A stretch of 64,000 nucleotides of DNA from Bolinopsis microptera (lineage: Eukaryota; Ctenophora; Tentaculata; Lobata; Bolinopsidae), in assembly GCF_026151205.1 (NCBI RefSeq), contig NC_087073.1:7027001-7091000 (forward strand), read 5' to 3'. The notes under the pieces are model-generated. The model was given only the letters and a program-made list of their open reading frames with translations. It was not told the origin of the DNA and did not search any database. Shown here in pieces: positions 10,868-20,912 of this stretch (positions are counted from its first letter, which is position 1; every line of letters starts with the position of its first letter). A program made the position numbers and the translations under genes.

Positions 10868-11373
10868 GATATATATACTATTACTAACTATAACAAATAC
10901 AGCCTTCAGCAGGAGGAAAATTTGAAACACGTACATGTGGCTCTGAGACCTGACATCATCATCGTCTCCATTAATAATTAATATGAAAAATTACTATTCA
11001 GAAGTTGCAGAAGTTGCCGCTATACACAGGGCATTACGGAGCATAAGCTTGTCAAGGACAGCAGGTGTAGGTTCGGTTAGCGAGAATTGCTTCCCTTTCT
11101 TTCTTTAGTCTTAATTCCTTTCTTTTACACTCTTTCTTAATTTATAACGAGGTTCGTGAATATCGAATGTCAGGAAATAAAAGGTCAATGAATTTACGAA
11201 TAACTCTCTAAGCTAATAACTCCTGAGGAGCAGGTCTTTAAAGATTCGACATCAAAAAAACTATGAGCAGTAAGATTTAAAATTACCGCTCTGTTCCACT
11301 TCAGCTGATCCGTTTGTTGTTTGGTTTCCCTTGCTCCAACTCACTGTAGCTTATGCTGTTAATCCCGTGACTT
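10868..11373. other. Repeat-derived sequence without a gene
   Basis: 10868-10990 is a copy of the dispersed repeat at 5905-6062. The rest has no supported exon. Confidence 0.45.
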
Positions 11374-11560
11374 AACAGGTGACTCTTGACCTAAAATAGA
11401 TAAAAGATAGATAAAAAAGAAAGATAAAAGATAGATAAAAGATATTAGATAAAAGATAAATAAAAGATAGAAATAAAAGATGATAAAATATAGATAGAAG
11501 ATAGATAAATGATAGATAAAAGATATATAGTAGGTAGATAAAAGATAGATAAATGATAAT
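11374..11560. repeat. Second GATA-type microsatellite copy
   Basis: Preceded by the same CTCTTGACCTAA flank as the array at 9758-10045, then imperfect AAAGATAGATA words. Confidence 0.85.
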
Positions 11561-12442
11561 CTTATGGCTGCAACTCCGTCAGCATCGTTCGCGTTGCTCA
11601 TAGTTATTGACAGCTGGATCCATTCTCTCTTGCAGGCGTCCACCAAGTTGGTGCATCAATTAAACCACGACCATGCCTGATGTCAGAATCAATGATAAAC
11701 ATATTTACCAAAACATTATTCACGTTTACACATCGTACAGTTTCTTTCTATTTCTCAAGTAGTCTATCTATACTCCTCCGTCTTTATCCACATTTTCCTC
11801 CTTCTATTGAGATAGCATCTCTAGTTTCTACTTCTCCAGCTTCTGTTGAATTACATATCAGTCTGCTTAAGAAGACAAGATTTGACACCACACTCACATT
11901 TATGTGTTTAACTACACCGATCATAAGTGACTATTACACGCCCTAACTTGCTGTAGTATTTCAACATTAACATATACAACACTCTCGATTGCAAGCTTGG
12001 ACAATACCAGCCAAGCAGATTAATGCCTTCTCTCGCAAAAACTTCGTCTGTGTACCACTCCTACTATTCTCTTTGTGAAGCATGTCGGCCACCAACTCTT
12101 ATAGACACAATCATCTTCATTTCCAAAAAAGCACTCCCCACATGACACTGGCAGGGTGACCATTCTACATGCTCCACCTTCATGACTTTAGCTGCAGCAG
12201 TTTGGTTGGAACTACCATCTCCGAGAAACAAAATTTATTCATATTCAGAATAGCTCGATTCAGGGATTGCTAGCGCGACTTTGAATCAGACATTCCATTT
12301 CGAAAAGATAAGCATAAGTTGAACAATAAACTTTCAATGTGTTAATGAAAGTGCGTTGGAATTATATTATTATTTAATCCATCTCGAGGTAGTTAGTACT
12401 CCAACTTCTTGAACTAAGTGGATACCTAAATCAAAACATTAC
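11561..12442. other. No gene seen
   Basis: The minus strand near 11590-11646 reads VDACKREWIQLSITMSNAN before entering the microsatellite. This could be a short exon or transposon remnant but has too little context to call. Confidence 0.35.
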
Positions 12443-12607
12443 CTCCCTCTTTTTTGGGGTTGTTCGTGACGACTCCATTTCTCTTTCTTTTCCAGGGAAA
12501 GGTTGTCCGAGATGAGGGAGTCTCGTAACTCCCTGTTCATAATCCTCATCTACTCTCTCTATGAACAAAAGGTTTCGGTATTTTGCTTGGTGATATCGAA
12601 TCCGTAC
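12443..12607 (-). CDS. Internal 55-codon exon of an unrecognised gene
   Basis: The minus strand has an acceptor (ACTTTCAG) just before 12607 and a donor (GAG then GTAATG) just after 12443. Between them are exactly 55 codons with no stop, in phase 0 at both ends. The peptide is VRIRYHQAKYRNLLFIERVD, then an acidic YEQGVT and LPHLGQPFPGKE, ending in a basic TTPKKRE. The other two frames contain stops. The family is unknown. Its 3' DNA resembles part of 9500-9560. Confidence 0.55.
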
Positions 12608-13240
12608 CTGAAAGTTTTATATTTTACATTTATATATAAAACAAAGTGTAAACACAACGCTGCTATTTAATCTTTCTCTAAAGGAACAGTCAACAGAATT
12701 ATAAAACTTGCATTCTACGTCAATTTGCTCTGTCAAAAGCAATTTCCAAAGCAATTTCCAAAGCAATTTTATATTTAACTAAATAAAAAGATAAAAAGAA
12801 GGACAGTCTTGCGTCCGGTCCCTCCTGTTAGCTTCTATTAATTTAACAACGAAATTTGTCCCTTAGCGGCGGGGCTAATGACACCTTTATTCTTAGGGTT
12901 TATCTTCTTGGGATCATTCTTCATAGTACCTTTCTTCAAGGGTCTTCCTTGGAACCATTCGTCTTTTTCCAGTGGTAGAACTGGACACATCTGATGAAAA
13001 TGTTTTCCTTTGATCACCCCCAATTGCATCAACGAATAGAGGGGCTGAATTAGCTTTCATGACTGAGAAAAGGATGTTAGTTCAAGGAATATAGAGCAGG
13101 CATGATATGAAGATGGAAATGGCGCATTTACCATATTTGGGCCTAAAATTGCCATTTTCTGCCCAAGTATGATGAAATGCACTGCATAACGTAATTTGTT
13201 GCAGATGGATACCATCCTGTTACCGTAAACAAATTAAAAT
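12608..13240. other. No clear gene
   Basis: The minus-strand frame 12838-13032 is Lys-rich and has no family features. A CAAAGCAATTTC word is repeated at 12740-12770. Nothing else stands out. Confidence 0.4.
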
Positions 13241-14110
13241 CTAAAAGCAACATAATATAATAGTAGCTGTCTTCTTTAGAGAAAAGGAGAAAATTTTAAC
13301 AAATCTAATACATTCTTTCTTACACATTTCACCTAATAAATATTTAAACTTGTGCATATTCCTAATATGTGTAAGATTACTTGCCTTTCTAGGAATAAGT
13401 GAGAAGAAATTTATCTTAACAACAGGAAAAACCTGTTTTGTTAGGATTAAAAGATCACTAATATCTTCAAATATACGTTTAATATTAGAATCTAGAAGCA
13501 AATTTTCGACATCATTTCCCCCAACTTGAAGAAAAACGGTTGAGACACTTGAGGTGTTGTATTGTTTGGCAGTCTTTTCAACTTCATCGTATATATCACA
13601 TGTGTGCGCTCCAGGCCGGCAGACTACTTGAAGGTTTCTTCTACGCTTGGAAAGTGTGTCTATTTTCAGGCTCTTGAGTAGGGAGCTGCCAAACACAAAT
13701 GTGTCAGGGTATGTGGCATCTTTGGTAGTGATGGCTTCAAGGGGGTATGAGGTTCTTAAGAAAGTTGTGGGGAGAAGAGGTAAATGGGGGATAAGAGATA
13801 ACAGCAGGTTCTGCGATGAGGGCTTCTTTTGGTGGCAGCAGACATCGGAAGGTGACAATGTACCGGACTCCTCTTTCATTCTTTACTTCTTTGTCTCCAG
13901 CATGCAATGTGTTTCGTGGTAATATAATTGCTGGAAGCCAGGGAGCATCGTAAATATGCTCTGGGGAGTAAAAGTGAAGTACTTGACGGAATTCGTTTTG
14001 TCAAGGGAGATATTGATTTTCTGAGTTGCACCAATAGAGAGTGTTGAGATTGGTGCGTCTGGATCAAGGCATTATTCATCATCTTTATGCGGAGGAAGAT
14101 GACATACATC
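13241..14110 (-). pseudogene. SGNH-hydrolase (esterase-like) retroelement protein, frameshifted
   Basis: The 3' part reads VFGSSLLKSLKID (family block I is usually GDSLL), then RRRNLQVVCRPGAHTCDI and VSTVFLQVGGNDVEN, the GxND block III of SGNH hydrolases. The nucleophile block is GSS rather than GDS. The 5' part lies in other frames: DAPISTLSIGATQKINISL and PEHIYDAPWLPAIILPRN read well, with shifts near 13975 and 13745. An esterase domain of this kind occurs in the ORF1 protein of CR1-like retrotransposons, so a dead retroelement copy is the best reading. A decayed host gene is possible. Confidence 0.5.
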
Positions 14111-14621
14111 GGTGCTGTACCTGTTAACTAACATGGAGTTTAGCCCCTCGCTGGTGGTCGACCTCCCACTGTGAAGCTTCTGTTGTACCCCTGTATAGTA
14201 CAAACTAATTAAAGTAATCAAGGCCAGGTGTGGCCAAGGTTTGAACGTAATAAAACGACTATCTGTACAATCAACTTATTTATTGGTTTTTTCACATGTG
14301 GAGCACAAGCCGAGACTCTTGTAAGCGAACTTTATGTGGAACGTGACATCACTGTCACGATCCCTCTCTACACCACCATATATCACCCCACCCTCAGCCC
14401 ACTCCTTACTCCTTTCAAACATCTCTCTCGCTCCATCACTATCCCTCCACTCGAGCCTACATAATTAGCCTGAAATTTGTATTAAGTATTAGATTAACAC
14501 TGTTTTATATGAAATGTGACATGGAATTGTAAAATACGACTCATTCTTGAACAATGAAAGAAAGGAAGAAAATTAAATGCAGGTACTAACGTTGTAATTT
14601 TTACAAGGTTGTGGATCTTCT

Positions 14622-15260
14622 TTACCATTCGCTGTTCTGACGTTGCATTTGTTGCATTATCTTTGTTATATCTCCACTCTGGTTTACCAAATGATAGACT
14701 TCATTGCTATGATAGACTTCATTGCTAATCCTCCAACAGAGGCTGAAATATAATGGTTGGCATAATACATAATACATAATGTAATACATAACAAACTTGT
14801 AGTCCGGATTCTCATAGAACTTGACAGGAGAGACCACTGTACCGTTCCTCTCATATCGAACCGTCAGCCGCTCAGCTAATTTCTTGGAGAGTTCACTGCT
14901 GTTACTGTCGAGTTTCTCTAAAATGAATCTGATCGAATCCTCAGCCTCTGACAAGTTCTAACTTATCTTACACAAGAATCCTGTGATCACTTGACATTTT
15001 TTATTTATTGGACAAGTAAGCAGTGAAGTGTAAAAGTAATACGATCAACTGTTAATTACTATTTAATTAATTCAAATTACAGTATTACTTTTAAGTTTTA
15101 ACTCTACTTCAAACTTTTGATCTTGAAGCCTTACCTTGAAGGGTGACAAACATCGGATGATATCATGAACTCTCTGCGAGTCTGATTCAGTGAGTTTTAA
15201 GTTGTCCAGGTCAAGATCCAACAAAAGTTTGGGGCGTGAGAAACCAGGCTCAAGTGTTTT
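14622..15260 (-). CDS. Two-exon 3' end of an unrecognised gene
   Basis: Exon A is 15260-15135 (42 codons, acceptor GCGATTAG, donor AAG then GTAAGG). Exon B is 14957-14622 (112 codons with the stop). They join in phase 0 as ...VHDIIRCLSPFK and NLSEAEDSIRFILEKL. The product is hydrophilic and helical, with LDLDLDNLKLTESDS in exon A and SELSKKLAERLTVRYERNG in exon B. A 54-base stretch inside exon B (about 14744-14797) starts GTTTGT and ends ATATTTCAG, so it could be an in-frame intron, and its retention keeps the frame. SNEVYH is repeated twice just after it. Upstream exons may lie near 15265-15360. The family is unknown. Confidence 0.55.
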
Positions 15261-15264
15261 CTAA

Positions 15265-15365
15265 TCGCTTAAATTCATTGCCTCTTCTTCTCTTCGCACA
15301 GAAATCTATTCTTCTTCTTAGCAGGACTGCCGTCTGCCATCCACGTAACTCGTACGAAACTCCAT
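15265..15365 (-). pseudogene. Diverged copy of the 62-residue exon at 17684-17872
   Basis: The minus strand reads GSPAKKKNRFLCEEKKRQ then a stop, against VSPDKKKDRFLCEVPMN in the intact exon of the tandem array. The DNA around the shared GAATTTAA word also aligns. It shows that the array's gene and the gene at 14622-15260 share an ancestral exon or arose from one duplication. Confidence 0.5.
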
Positions 15366-15758
15366 TGAGAAAAATCATTGGATAACATTTAAAAAATGTA
15401 TGTTTATTTTTAATCGTAAATCACATGGTAGCTGATTCCAAACAGTGTCCGCAGTTACTTAGGTTTACAATAATTTGTAACAGCTACATGTAGATAACTA
15501 TTATGAAAATAGGGCAAACTAATAAGACTTACAATTAACAATATTTTTCATAAGAAATTGTACTAAATTATAGAACGGTTTTTGATAGATCTGACGAATG
15601 CTTGATGCTCAATTATGGCGAACCCAAAACAGCCTGGCTCTTACTAAAAGTATAATGCCAAACCACTACCTATACCAGTTGAACTTTATATTAAAAAAGC
15701 GTTTTTGTATTTAAATTATATGTTTGCAGGCCGAAATAGCTTCTTCTCATATATCAAT

Positions 15759-16043
15759 TCAAATACAGTCTGTATGGATACTATCAAGCCAATCATTCCC
15801 AATTTTACTTAAATGAAGCCCATCCAATTCCAAATGTCCGCCAAATAAGTCCTTCACAGTACCTTTCATAAACATGGCTTCTCGAAGGCTAACAAAAGAT
15901 ATAACTGAACTAGGAAACCGTACTTTCATGACCTTTAGTGTAAAATCCCGGATGATCACATTCAGCTTCTTGATAAACATATTTGATGACATAATGCTAA
16001 CCTTAACTTGTGGTATACCTAGTAAGGAGCATATGATTATCAT
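15759..16043 (-). pseudogene. SGNH-hydrolase C-terminal fragment
   Basis: The end of this 94-residue frame reads LFGGHLELDGLHLSKIGNDW, the block V motif (DGxHLxxxG) of SGNH hydrolases that carries the catalytic Asp and His. Upstream residues include IRDFTLKVMKVRFPSS. It is not the missing end of the copy at 13241-14110, because on this strand it lies upstream of it, so it comes from a second copy. Confidence 0.55.
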
Positions 16044-16261
16044 CAGGATATCAAGTAACTTTAAATGTTATATTATATATATTATATGTTATAGGTTCGA
16101 AATCTTCCAATTATACAATGTCTTTTAAACAACCTGGAGCGTCATCATGGTAGCAGACTCTTGAGTCTTGAGCAATGGACTAAAAAAAATAAAGAAAAAA
16201 TAAAGAAATCGCTGAAAAGACACATGCTGAGTCAATGTCTCATAACAATTGTCTCTCTATC

Positions 16262-16369
16262 TTATTGACCGGACGGCCCTGGTTCGTCCTCTGAAGCTGA
16301 GTCGTCTGACTCGCTGAAACTATCTATAATTTGAATAGTATCCAATATCTCTACTGAAGTTTCTTCGAT
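16262..16369 (-). CDS. Acidic terminal exon, copy 1
   Basis: After a TTTTTTCAG acceptor the minus strand reads 35 residues and a stop. The tail is Ser/Asp/Glu-rich (SESDDSASEDE-like, ending PGPSGQ). This copy has one extra Ile codon relative to copies 2 and 3. It is the likely last exon of the cysteine-rich-protein gene lying upstream on the same strand, though the exact junction phase could not be settled. Confidence 0.5.
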   Translation of the reverse strand: MEETSVEILDTIQIIDSFSESDDSASEDEPGPSGQ

Positions 16370-16497
16370 CTGAAAAAATGTAAGTTATCACTCGAAGTAT
16401 CCAGATTCCCCTACTAAAGCCTAACAAAGCCTCTCCAATTAGGAGTTACTACTTATAAATTGTTGAGCAAGTGCAGCCTTCAGGCGTGACTCTAACT

Positions 16498-16851
16498 TCA
16501 CAGCAGCAGTGGGACGGTGATTTCTTGTCCAGTTTTTTGTCTGGACCTTGGACATGTTTGATGGTGGCTGGAGGCTGGCTGGCTCCAGCTTTGCACCATG
16601 TTTGGGTCTGCCGGTCTTTGTTGAGATTCGAAGAACTTTTTCAACGTTCCTGCTTTCATTTCATTACTGCGTTTCTCTAGCAATCGCATTTGTTTTGCTT
16701 TGTTGCTAGCATTCTTCCTCTTACATTCCAAATTCGTACAGCTGCCATTGTGGGATTCGAGGACATCTTCCGCGGTGCTCTTGGTACATATCCTGCATAC
16801 CCTGAGCGATGCTGGATCAAACTCAGGAAATTCCATTTCGGGATTGTTCAT
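16498..16851 (-). CDS. Cysteine-rich small protein, tandem copy 1
   Basis: The ATG at 16851 lies just after a TTTTCCAG acceptor. The product begins MNNPEMEFPEFDPASLRV and has CRICT, then SCTNLECKRK, giving Cys residues spaced C-x2-C-x15-C-x4-C, a likely zinc-binding set. A basic helix (KAKQMRLLEKRSNEMKAG) follows. After KKFFES the frame called here runs to a stop at 16498, but an overlapping frame also stays open and reads TKTGRPKHGAKLEP, an AT-hook-like GRP motif, then AAVKLESRLKAALAQQF. The true 3' coding frame is therefore uncertain. No family is recognised. Confidence 0.5.
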   Translation of the reverse strand: MNNPEMEFPEFDPASLRVCRICTKSTAEDVLESHNGSCTNLECKRKNASNKAKQMRLLEKRSNEMKAGTLKKFFESQQRPADPNMVQSWSQPASSHHQTCPRSRQKTGQEITVPLLL

Positions 16852-17683
16852 TTTGCTGGAAAATAGTGTTATTAGAATTATAATTAGAATCAAATTCACG
16901 TGCAGCAATACAATGATAATAGTAAATAATTTTATTACCAAAAATATCCCCGATCGAAAAATAATGATGACCCCGTCATGATATAATATATAATTTAAAG
17001 AATTCCCCGTTACACACAAGACTGCAATAATTTAAATGCTCTTTCGTGGATTCCGAAGGAATAAATATTTCAGCACAAACATCGTCATCACCAAAATCGT
17101 CCTACCAAAGACACGGTTCCATGGGAAATGACGTCAATTATTCTACCTAGCAATGGAATACATGAAAATAGTTGGTTCAATTTATTTCAATCACAGTTAT
17201 ACCGATACATTGAATTCCTTTCAAGGATAACAATACACTTTACTACATGTCTCGGCTACCTTCATAACAAGTACTACTGCTTATAAGTACTTATAATTTA
17301 AACTACTTATAATAACTACTACTATTATTACTATAACTACTACTTCATAATAAGTACTAATTGTACAAAAGGTCTTTGCCAAGCTGCAATAATTCTGTTG
17401 GACAGCTAACATCTTTTTATAATTAGCGTCGACTTCCTCTGGTACACCTAATCCAGTATGGCGTAGTTAGCTTCAATTGCCACTTGCTGTAAACTGAATG
17501 AGAAGTTTGTTTACAATTTCGTCATAAAAACCATTTAAAGCTTGATTTTGTGAATGATCTGGTCTTACGACAACACAAAATTGTTTGAGACTATGGCATA
17601 GTCTGAAATAAAATTTAAACTCTCAATATTACAGTTCTACATTTGAATGATCAAAATTGAAGATTTGAAAAATATTTCATATC

Positions 17684-17872
17684 TTAATAATTAAACTCCA
17701 GTTTCTTCAAATAGCTGATTAAATTCATTGGCACTTCGCACAGAAATCTATCCTTCTTCTTATCAGGACTGACATCCACGTAAAGTCTAAACAGCTGATC
17801 TGGAATGATGTACACGTCCTTTTTCAGTAGCTTATAATATTCAAAAGCCCCAACGAAAGTGGATAATAACAC
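17684..17872 (-). CDS. 62-residue exon, tandem copy 1
   Basis: Reads STFVGAFEYYKLLKKDVYII then LFRLYVDVSPDKKKDRFLCE and ends LKKLEFNY before a stop. Its ATG follows no strong context, and the frame extends a little upstream, so an exon of a larger gene is likely. An identical copy is at 19570-19758 and a decayed one at 15265-15365. The family is unknown. Confidence 0.45.
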   Translation of the reverse strand: MLLSTFVGAFEYYKLLKKDVYIIPDQLFRLYVDVSPDKKKDRFLCEVPMNLISYLKKLEFNY

Positions 17873-18135
17873 GTGCGAATAAACCCTTATTAATTGTTAT
17901 GAAGATATTTAAAACTATAACGCAATCAAAACAAACTTTTAAATCATGCTGCGAAGATCTTCAAGTTTCCCGAACATAGCATTTAAATCCCCTCGGTGGA
18001 TTTCTCAGTTTTTCTCTGGTCTTGTTAAGGAACCCAAGCAATGGACTAAAAAAAATAAAGAAAAAATAAAGAAATCGCTGAAAAGACACATGCTGAGTCA
18101 ATGTCTCATAACAATTGTCTCTCTATCTTAAAATC

Positions 18136-18240
18136 TTATTGACCGGACGGCCCTGGTTCCTCCTCTGAAGCTGAGTCGTCTGACTCGCTGAAACTATCTA
18201 TTTGAATAGTATCCAATATCTCTCCTGAAGTTTCTTCGAT
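18136..18240 (-). CDS. Acidic terminal exon, copy 2
   Basis: 35 codons including the stop, bounded by a TTTTTTCAG acceptor at 18241-18249. Acidic and Ser-rich, ending EEEPGPSGQ. Confidence 0.5.
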   Translation of the reverse strand: MEETSGEILDTIQIDSFSESDDSASEEEPGPSGQ

Positions 18241-18383
18241 CTGAAAAAATGTAAGTTATCACTCGAAGTATCAAGATTCCCCTACTAAAGCCTAACAAAG
18301 ACTCGCCCAGATTGGGCTCTCCAATGAGGAGTTACTACTTATAAATTGTTGAGCAAGTGCAGCCTTCAGGCGTGACTCTAACT

Positions 18384-18737
18384 TCACAGCAGCAGTGGGA
18401 CGGTGATTTCTTGTCCAGTTTTTTGTCTGGACCTTGGACACGTTCGATGGTGGCTGGAGGCTGGCTGGCTCCAGCTTTGCACCATGTTTGGGTCTGCCGG
18501 TCTTTGTTGAGATTCGAAGAACTTTTTCAACGTTCCTGCTTTCATTTCATTACTGCGTTTCTCTAGCAATCGCATTTGTTTTGCTTTGTTGCTAGCATTC
18601 TTCCTCTTACATTCCAAATTCGTACAGCTGCCATTGTGGGATTCGAGGACATCTTCCGCGGTGCTCTTGGTACATATCCTGCATACCCTGAGCGATGCTG
18701 GATCAAACTCAGGAAATTCCATTTCGGGATTGTTCAT
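18384..18737 (-). CDS. Cysteine-rich small protein, tandem copy 2
   Basis: Differs from copy 1 by a single residue change near the end (HHRT for HHQT). It has the same Cys set, the same basic helix and the same second open frame with the GRPKHGA motif. All three copies keep both frames open. Confidence 0.5.
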   Translation of the reverse strand: MNNPEMEFPEFDPASLRVCRICTKSTAEDVLESHNGSCTNLECKRKNASNKAKQMRLLEKRSNEMKAGTLKKFFESQQRPADPNMVQSWSQPASSHHRTCPRSRQKTGQEITVPLLL

Positions 18738-19569
18738 TTTGCTGGAAAATAGTGTTATTAGAATTATAATTAGAATCAAATTCACGTGCAGCAATACAAT
18801 GATAATAGTAAATAATTTTATTACCAAAAATATCCCCGATCGAAAAATAATGATGACCCCGTCATGATATAATATATAATTTAAAGAATTCCCCGTTACA
18901 CACAAGACTGCAATAATTTAAATGCTCTTTCGTGGATTCCGAAGGAATAAATATTTCAGCACAAACATCGTCATCACCAAAATCGTCCTACCAAAGACAC
19001 GGTTCCATGGGAAATGACGTCAATTATTCTACCTAGCAATGGAATACATGAAAATAGTTGGTTCAATTTATTTCAATCACAGTTATACCGATACATTGAA
19101 TTCCTTTCAAGGATAACAATACACTTTACTACATGTCTCGGCTACCTTCATAACAAGTACTACTGCTTATAAGTACTTATAATTTAAACTACTTATAATA
19201 ACTACTACTATTATTACTATAACTACTACTTCATAATAAGTACTAATTGTACAAAAGGTCTTTGCCAAGCTGCAATAATTCTGTTGGACAGCTAACATCT
19301 TTTTATAATTAGCGTCGACTTCCTCTGGTACACCTAATCCAGTATGGCGTAGTTAGCTTCAATTGCCACTTGCTGTAAACTGAATGAGAAGTTTGTTTAC
19401 AATTTCGTCATAAAAACCATTTAAAGCTTGATTTTGTGAATGATCTGGTCTTACGACAACACAAAATTGTTTGAGACTATGGCATAGTCTGAAATAAAAT
19501 TTAAACTCTCAATATTACAGTTCTACATTTGAATGATCAAAATTGAAGATTTGAAAAATATTTCATATC

Positions 19570-19758
19570 TTAATAATTAAACTCCAGTTTCTTCAAATAG
19601 CTGATTAAATTCATTGGCACTTCGCACAGAAATCTATCCTTCTTCTTATCAGGACTGACATCCACGTAAAGTCTAAACAGCTGATCTGGAATGATGTACA
19701 CGTCCTTTTTCAGTAGCTTATAATATTCAAAAGCCCCAACGAAAGTGGATAATAACAC
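19570..19758 (-). CDS. 62-residue exon, tandem copy 2
   Basis: Identical in protein sequence to the copy at 17684-17872. Confidence 0.45.
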   Translation of the reverse strand: MLLSTFVGAFEYYKLLKKDVYIIPDQLFRLYVDVSPDKKKDRFLCEVPMNLISYLKKLEFNY

Positions 19759-20021
19759 GTGCGAATAAACCCTTATTAATTGTTATGAAGATATTTAAAA
19801 CTATAACGCAATCAAAACAAACTTTTAAATCATGCTGCGAAGATCTTCAAGTTTCCCGAACATAGCATTTAAATCCCCTCGGTGGATTTCTCAGTTTTTC
19901 TCTGGTCTTGTTAAGGAACCCAAGCAATGGACTAAAAAAAATAAAGAAAAAATAAAGAAATCGCTGAAAAGACACATGCTGAGTCAATGTCTCATAACAA
20001 TTGTCTCTCTATCTTAAAATC

Positions 20022-20126
20022 TTATTGACCGGACGGCCCTGGTTCCTCCTCTGAAGCTGAGTCGTCTGACTCGCTGAAACTATCTATTTGAATAGTATCC
20101 AATATCTCTCCTGAAGTTTCTTCGAT
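20022..20126 (-). CDS. Acidic terminal exon, copy 3
   Basis: Same 35-codon frame and acceptor as copy 2, offset by exactly 1886 bases. Confidence 0.5.
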   Translation of the reverse strand: MEETSGEILDTIQIDSFSESDDSASEEEPGPSGQ

Positions 20127-20269
20127 CTGAAAAAATGTAAGTTATCACTCGAAGTATCAAGATTCCCCTACTAAAGCCTAACAAAGACTAGCCCAGATTG
20201 GGCTCTCCAATGAGGAGTTACTACTTATAAATTGTTGAGCAAGTGCAGCCTTCAGGCGTGACTCTAACT

Positions 20270-20623
20270 TCACAGCAGCAGTGGGACGGTGATTTCTTGT
20301 CCAGTTTTTTGTCTGGACCTTGGACACGTTCGATGGTGGCTGGAGGCTGGCTGGCTCCAGCTTTGCACCATGTTTGGGTCTGCCGGTCTTTGTTGAGATT
20401 CGAAGAACTTTTTCAACGTTCCTGCTTTCATTTCATTACTGCGTTTCTCTAGCAATCGCATTTGTTTTGCTTTGTTGCTAGCATTCTTCCTCTTACATTC
20501 CAAATTCGTACAGCTGCCATTGTGGGATTCGAGGACGTCTTCCGCGGTGTTCTTGGTACATATCCTGCATACCCTGAGCGATGCTGGATCAAACTCAGGA
20601 AATTCCATTTCGGGATTGTCCAT
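20270..20623 (-). CDS. Cysteine-rich small protein, tandem copy 3
   Basis: Begins MDNPEMEFPEF and has CRICTKNTAEDVL where copies 1 and 2 have CRICTKSTAEDVL. The Cys spacing and basic helix are kept. It is the most diverged copy and lies next to the gap, so it may be the oldest unit or the edge of a larger array. Confidence 0.5.
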   Translation of the reverse strand: MDNPEMEFPEFDPASLRVCRICTKNTAEDVLESHNGSCTNLECKRKNASNKAKQMRLLEKRSNEMKAGTLKKFFESQQRPADPNMVQSWSQPASSHHRTCPRSRQKTGQEITVPLLL

Positions 20624-20810
20624 TGTGCTGGAAAATAGTGTTATTAGAATTAGAATTAGAATCAAATTCACGTGCAGCAATACAATAATAATAGTAAATA
20701 ATTTTATTACCTAAGATATCCCCGGTCGAAAATTAATGACGACCCCGTCATGATATCTCTATTATAATTCAGAGAATTATTTCTGTAGAATGTCTGTCTG
20801 TACGACCGCC

Positions 20811-20910
20811 NNNNNNNNNNNNNNNNNNNNNNNNNNNNNNNNNNNNNNNNNNNNNNNNNNNNNNNNNNNNNNNNNNNNNNNNNNNNNNNNNNNNNNNNNN
20901 NNNNNNNNNN
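20811..20910. other. Assembly gap of 100 N
   Basis: A run of exactly 100 N, the usual placeholder for a gap of unknown length. More tandem units and the 5' half of the receptor gene may be missing here. Confidence 0.98.
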
Positions 20911-20912
20911 AC

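Larger units (their letters stand above)
16172..18037. repeat. Tandem unit 1 of a 1.886-kb triplication
   Basis: Starts at the GCAATGGACTAAA word, which recurs at 18038 and 19924. This unit is 1866 bases because it lacks about 20 bases near 16430 and has a 3-base insertion in the acidic exon. It is otherwise almost identical to unit 2. Confidence 0.95.
18038..19923. repeat. Tandem unit 2 of the triplication
   Basis: 1886 bases, nearly identical to units 1 and 3. The identity covers exons and introns alike, pointing to recent unequal crossing-over or to assembly duplication. Confidence 0.95.
19924..20785. repeat. Tandem unit 3, partial, ending near the assembly gap
   Basis: Near-identical to unit 2 until about 20540. 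It then diverges (ATG exon reads MDNPEMEF instead of MNNPEMEF) and is about 80 percent similar to about 20780, shortly before the run of N. Confidence 0.9.

Noticed and set aside
20790-20810. Receptor start codon before the gap
   Set aside because: The frame would cross 100 N of unknown true length, so the ATG at 20790 cannot be joined to the receptor.
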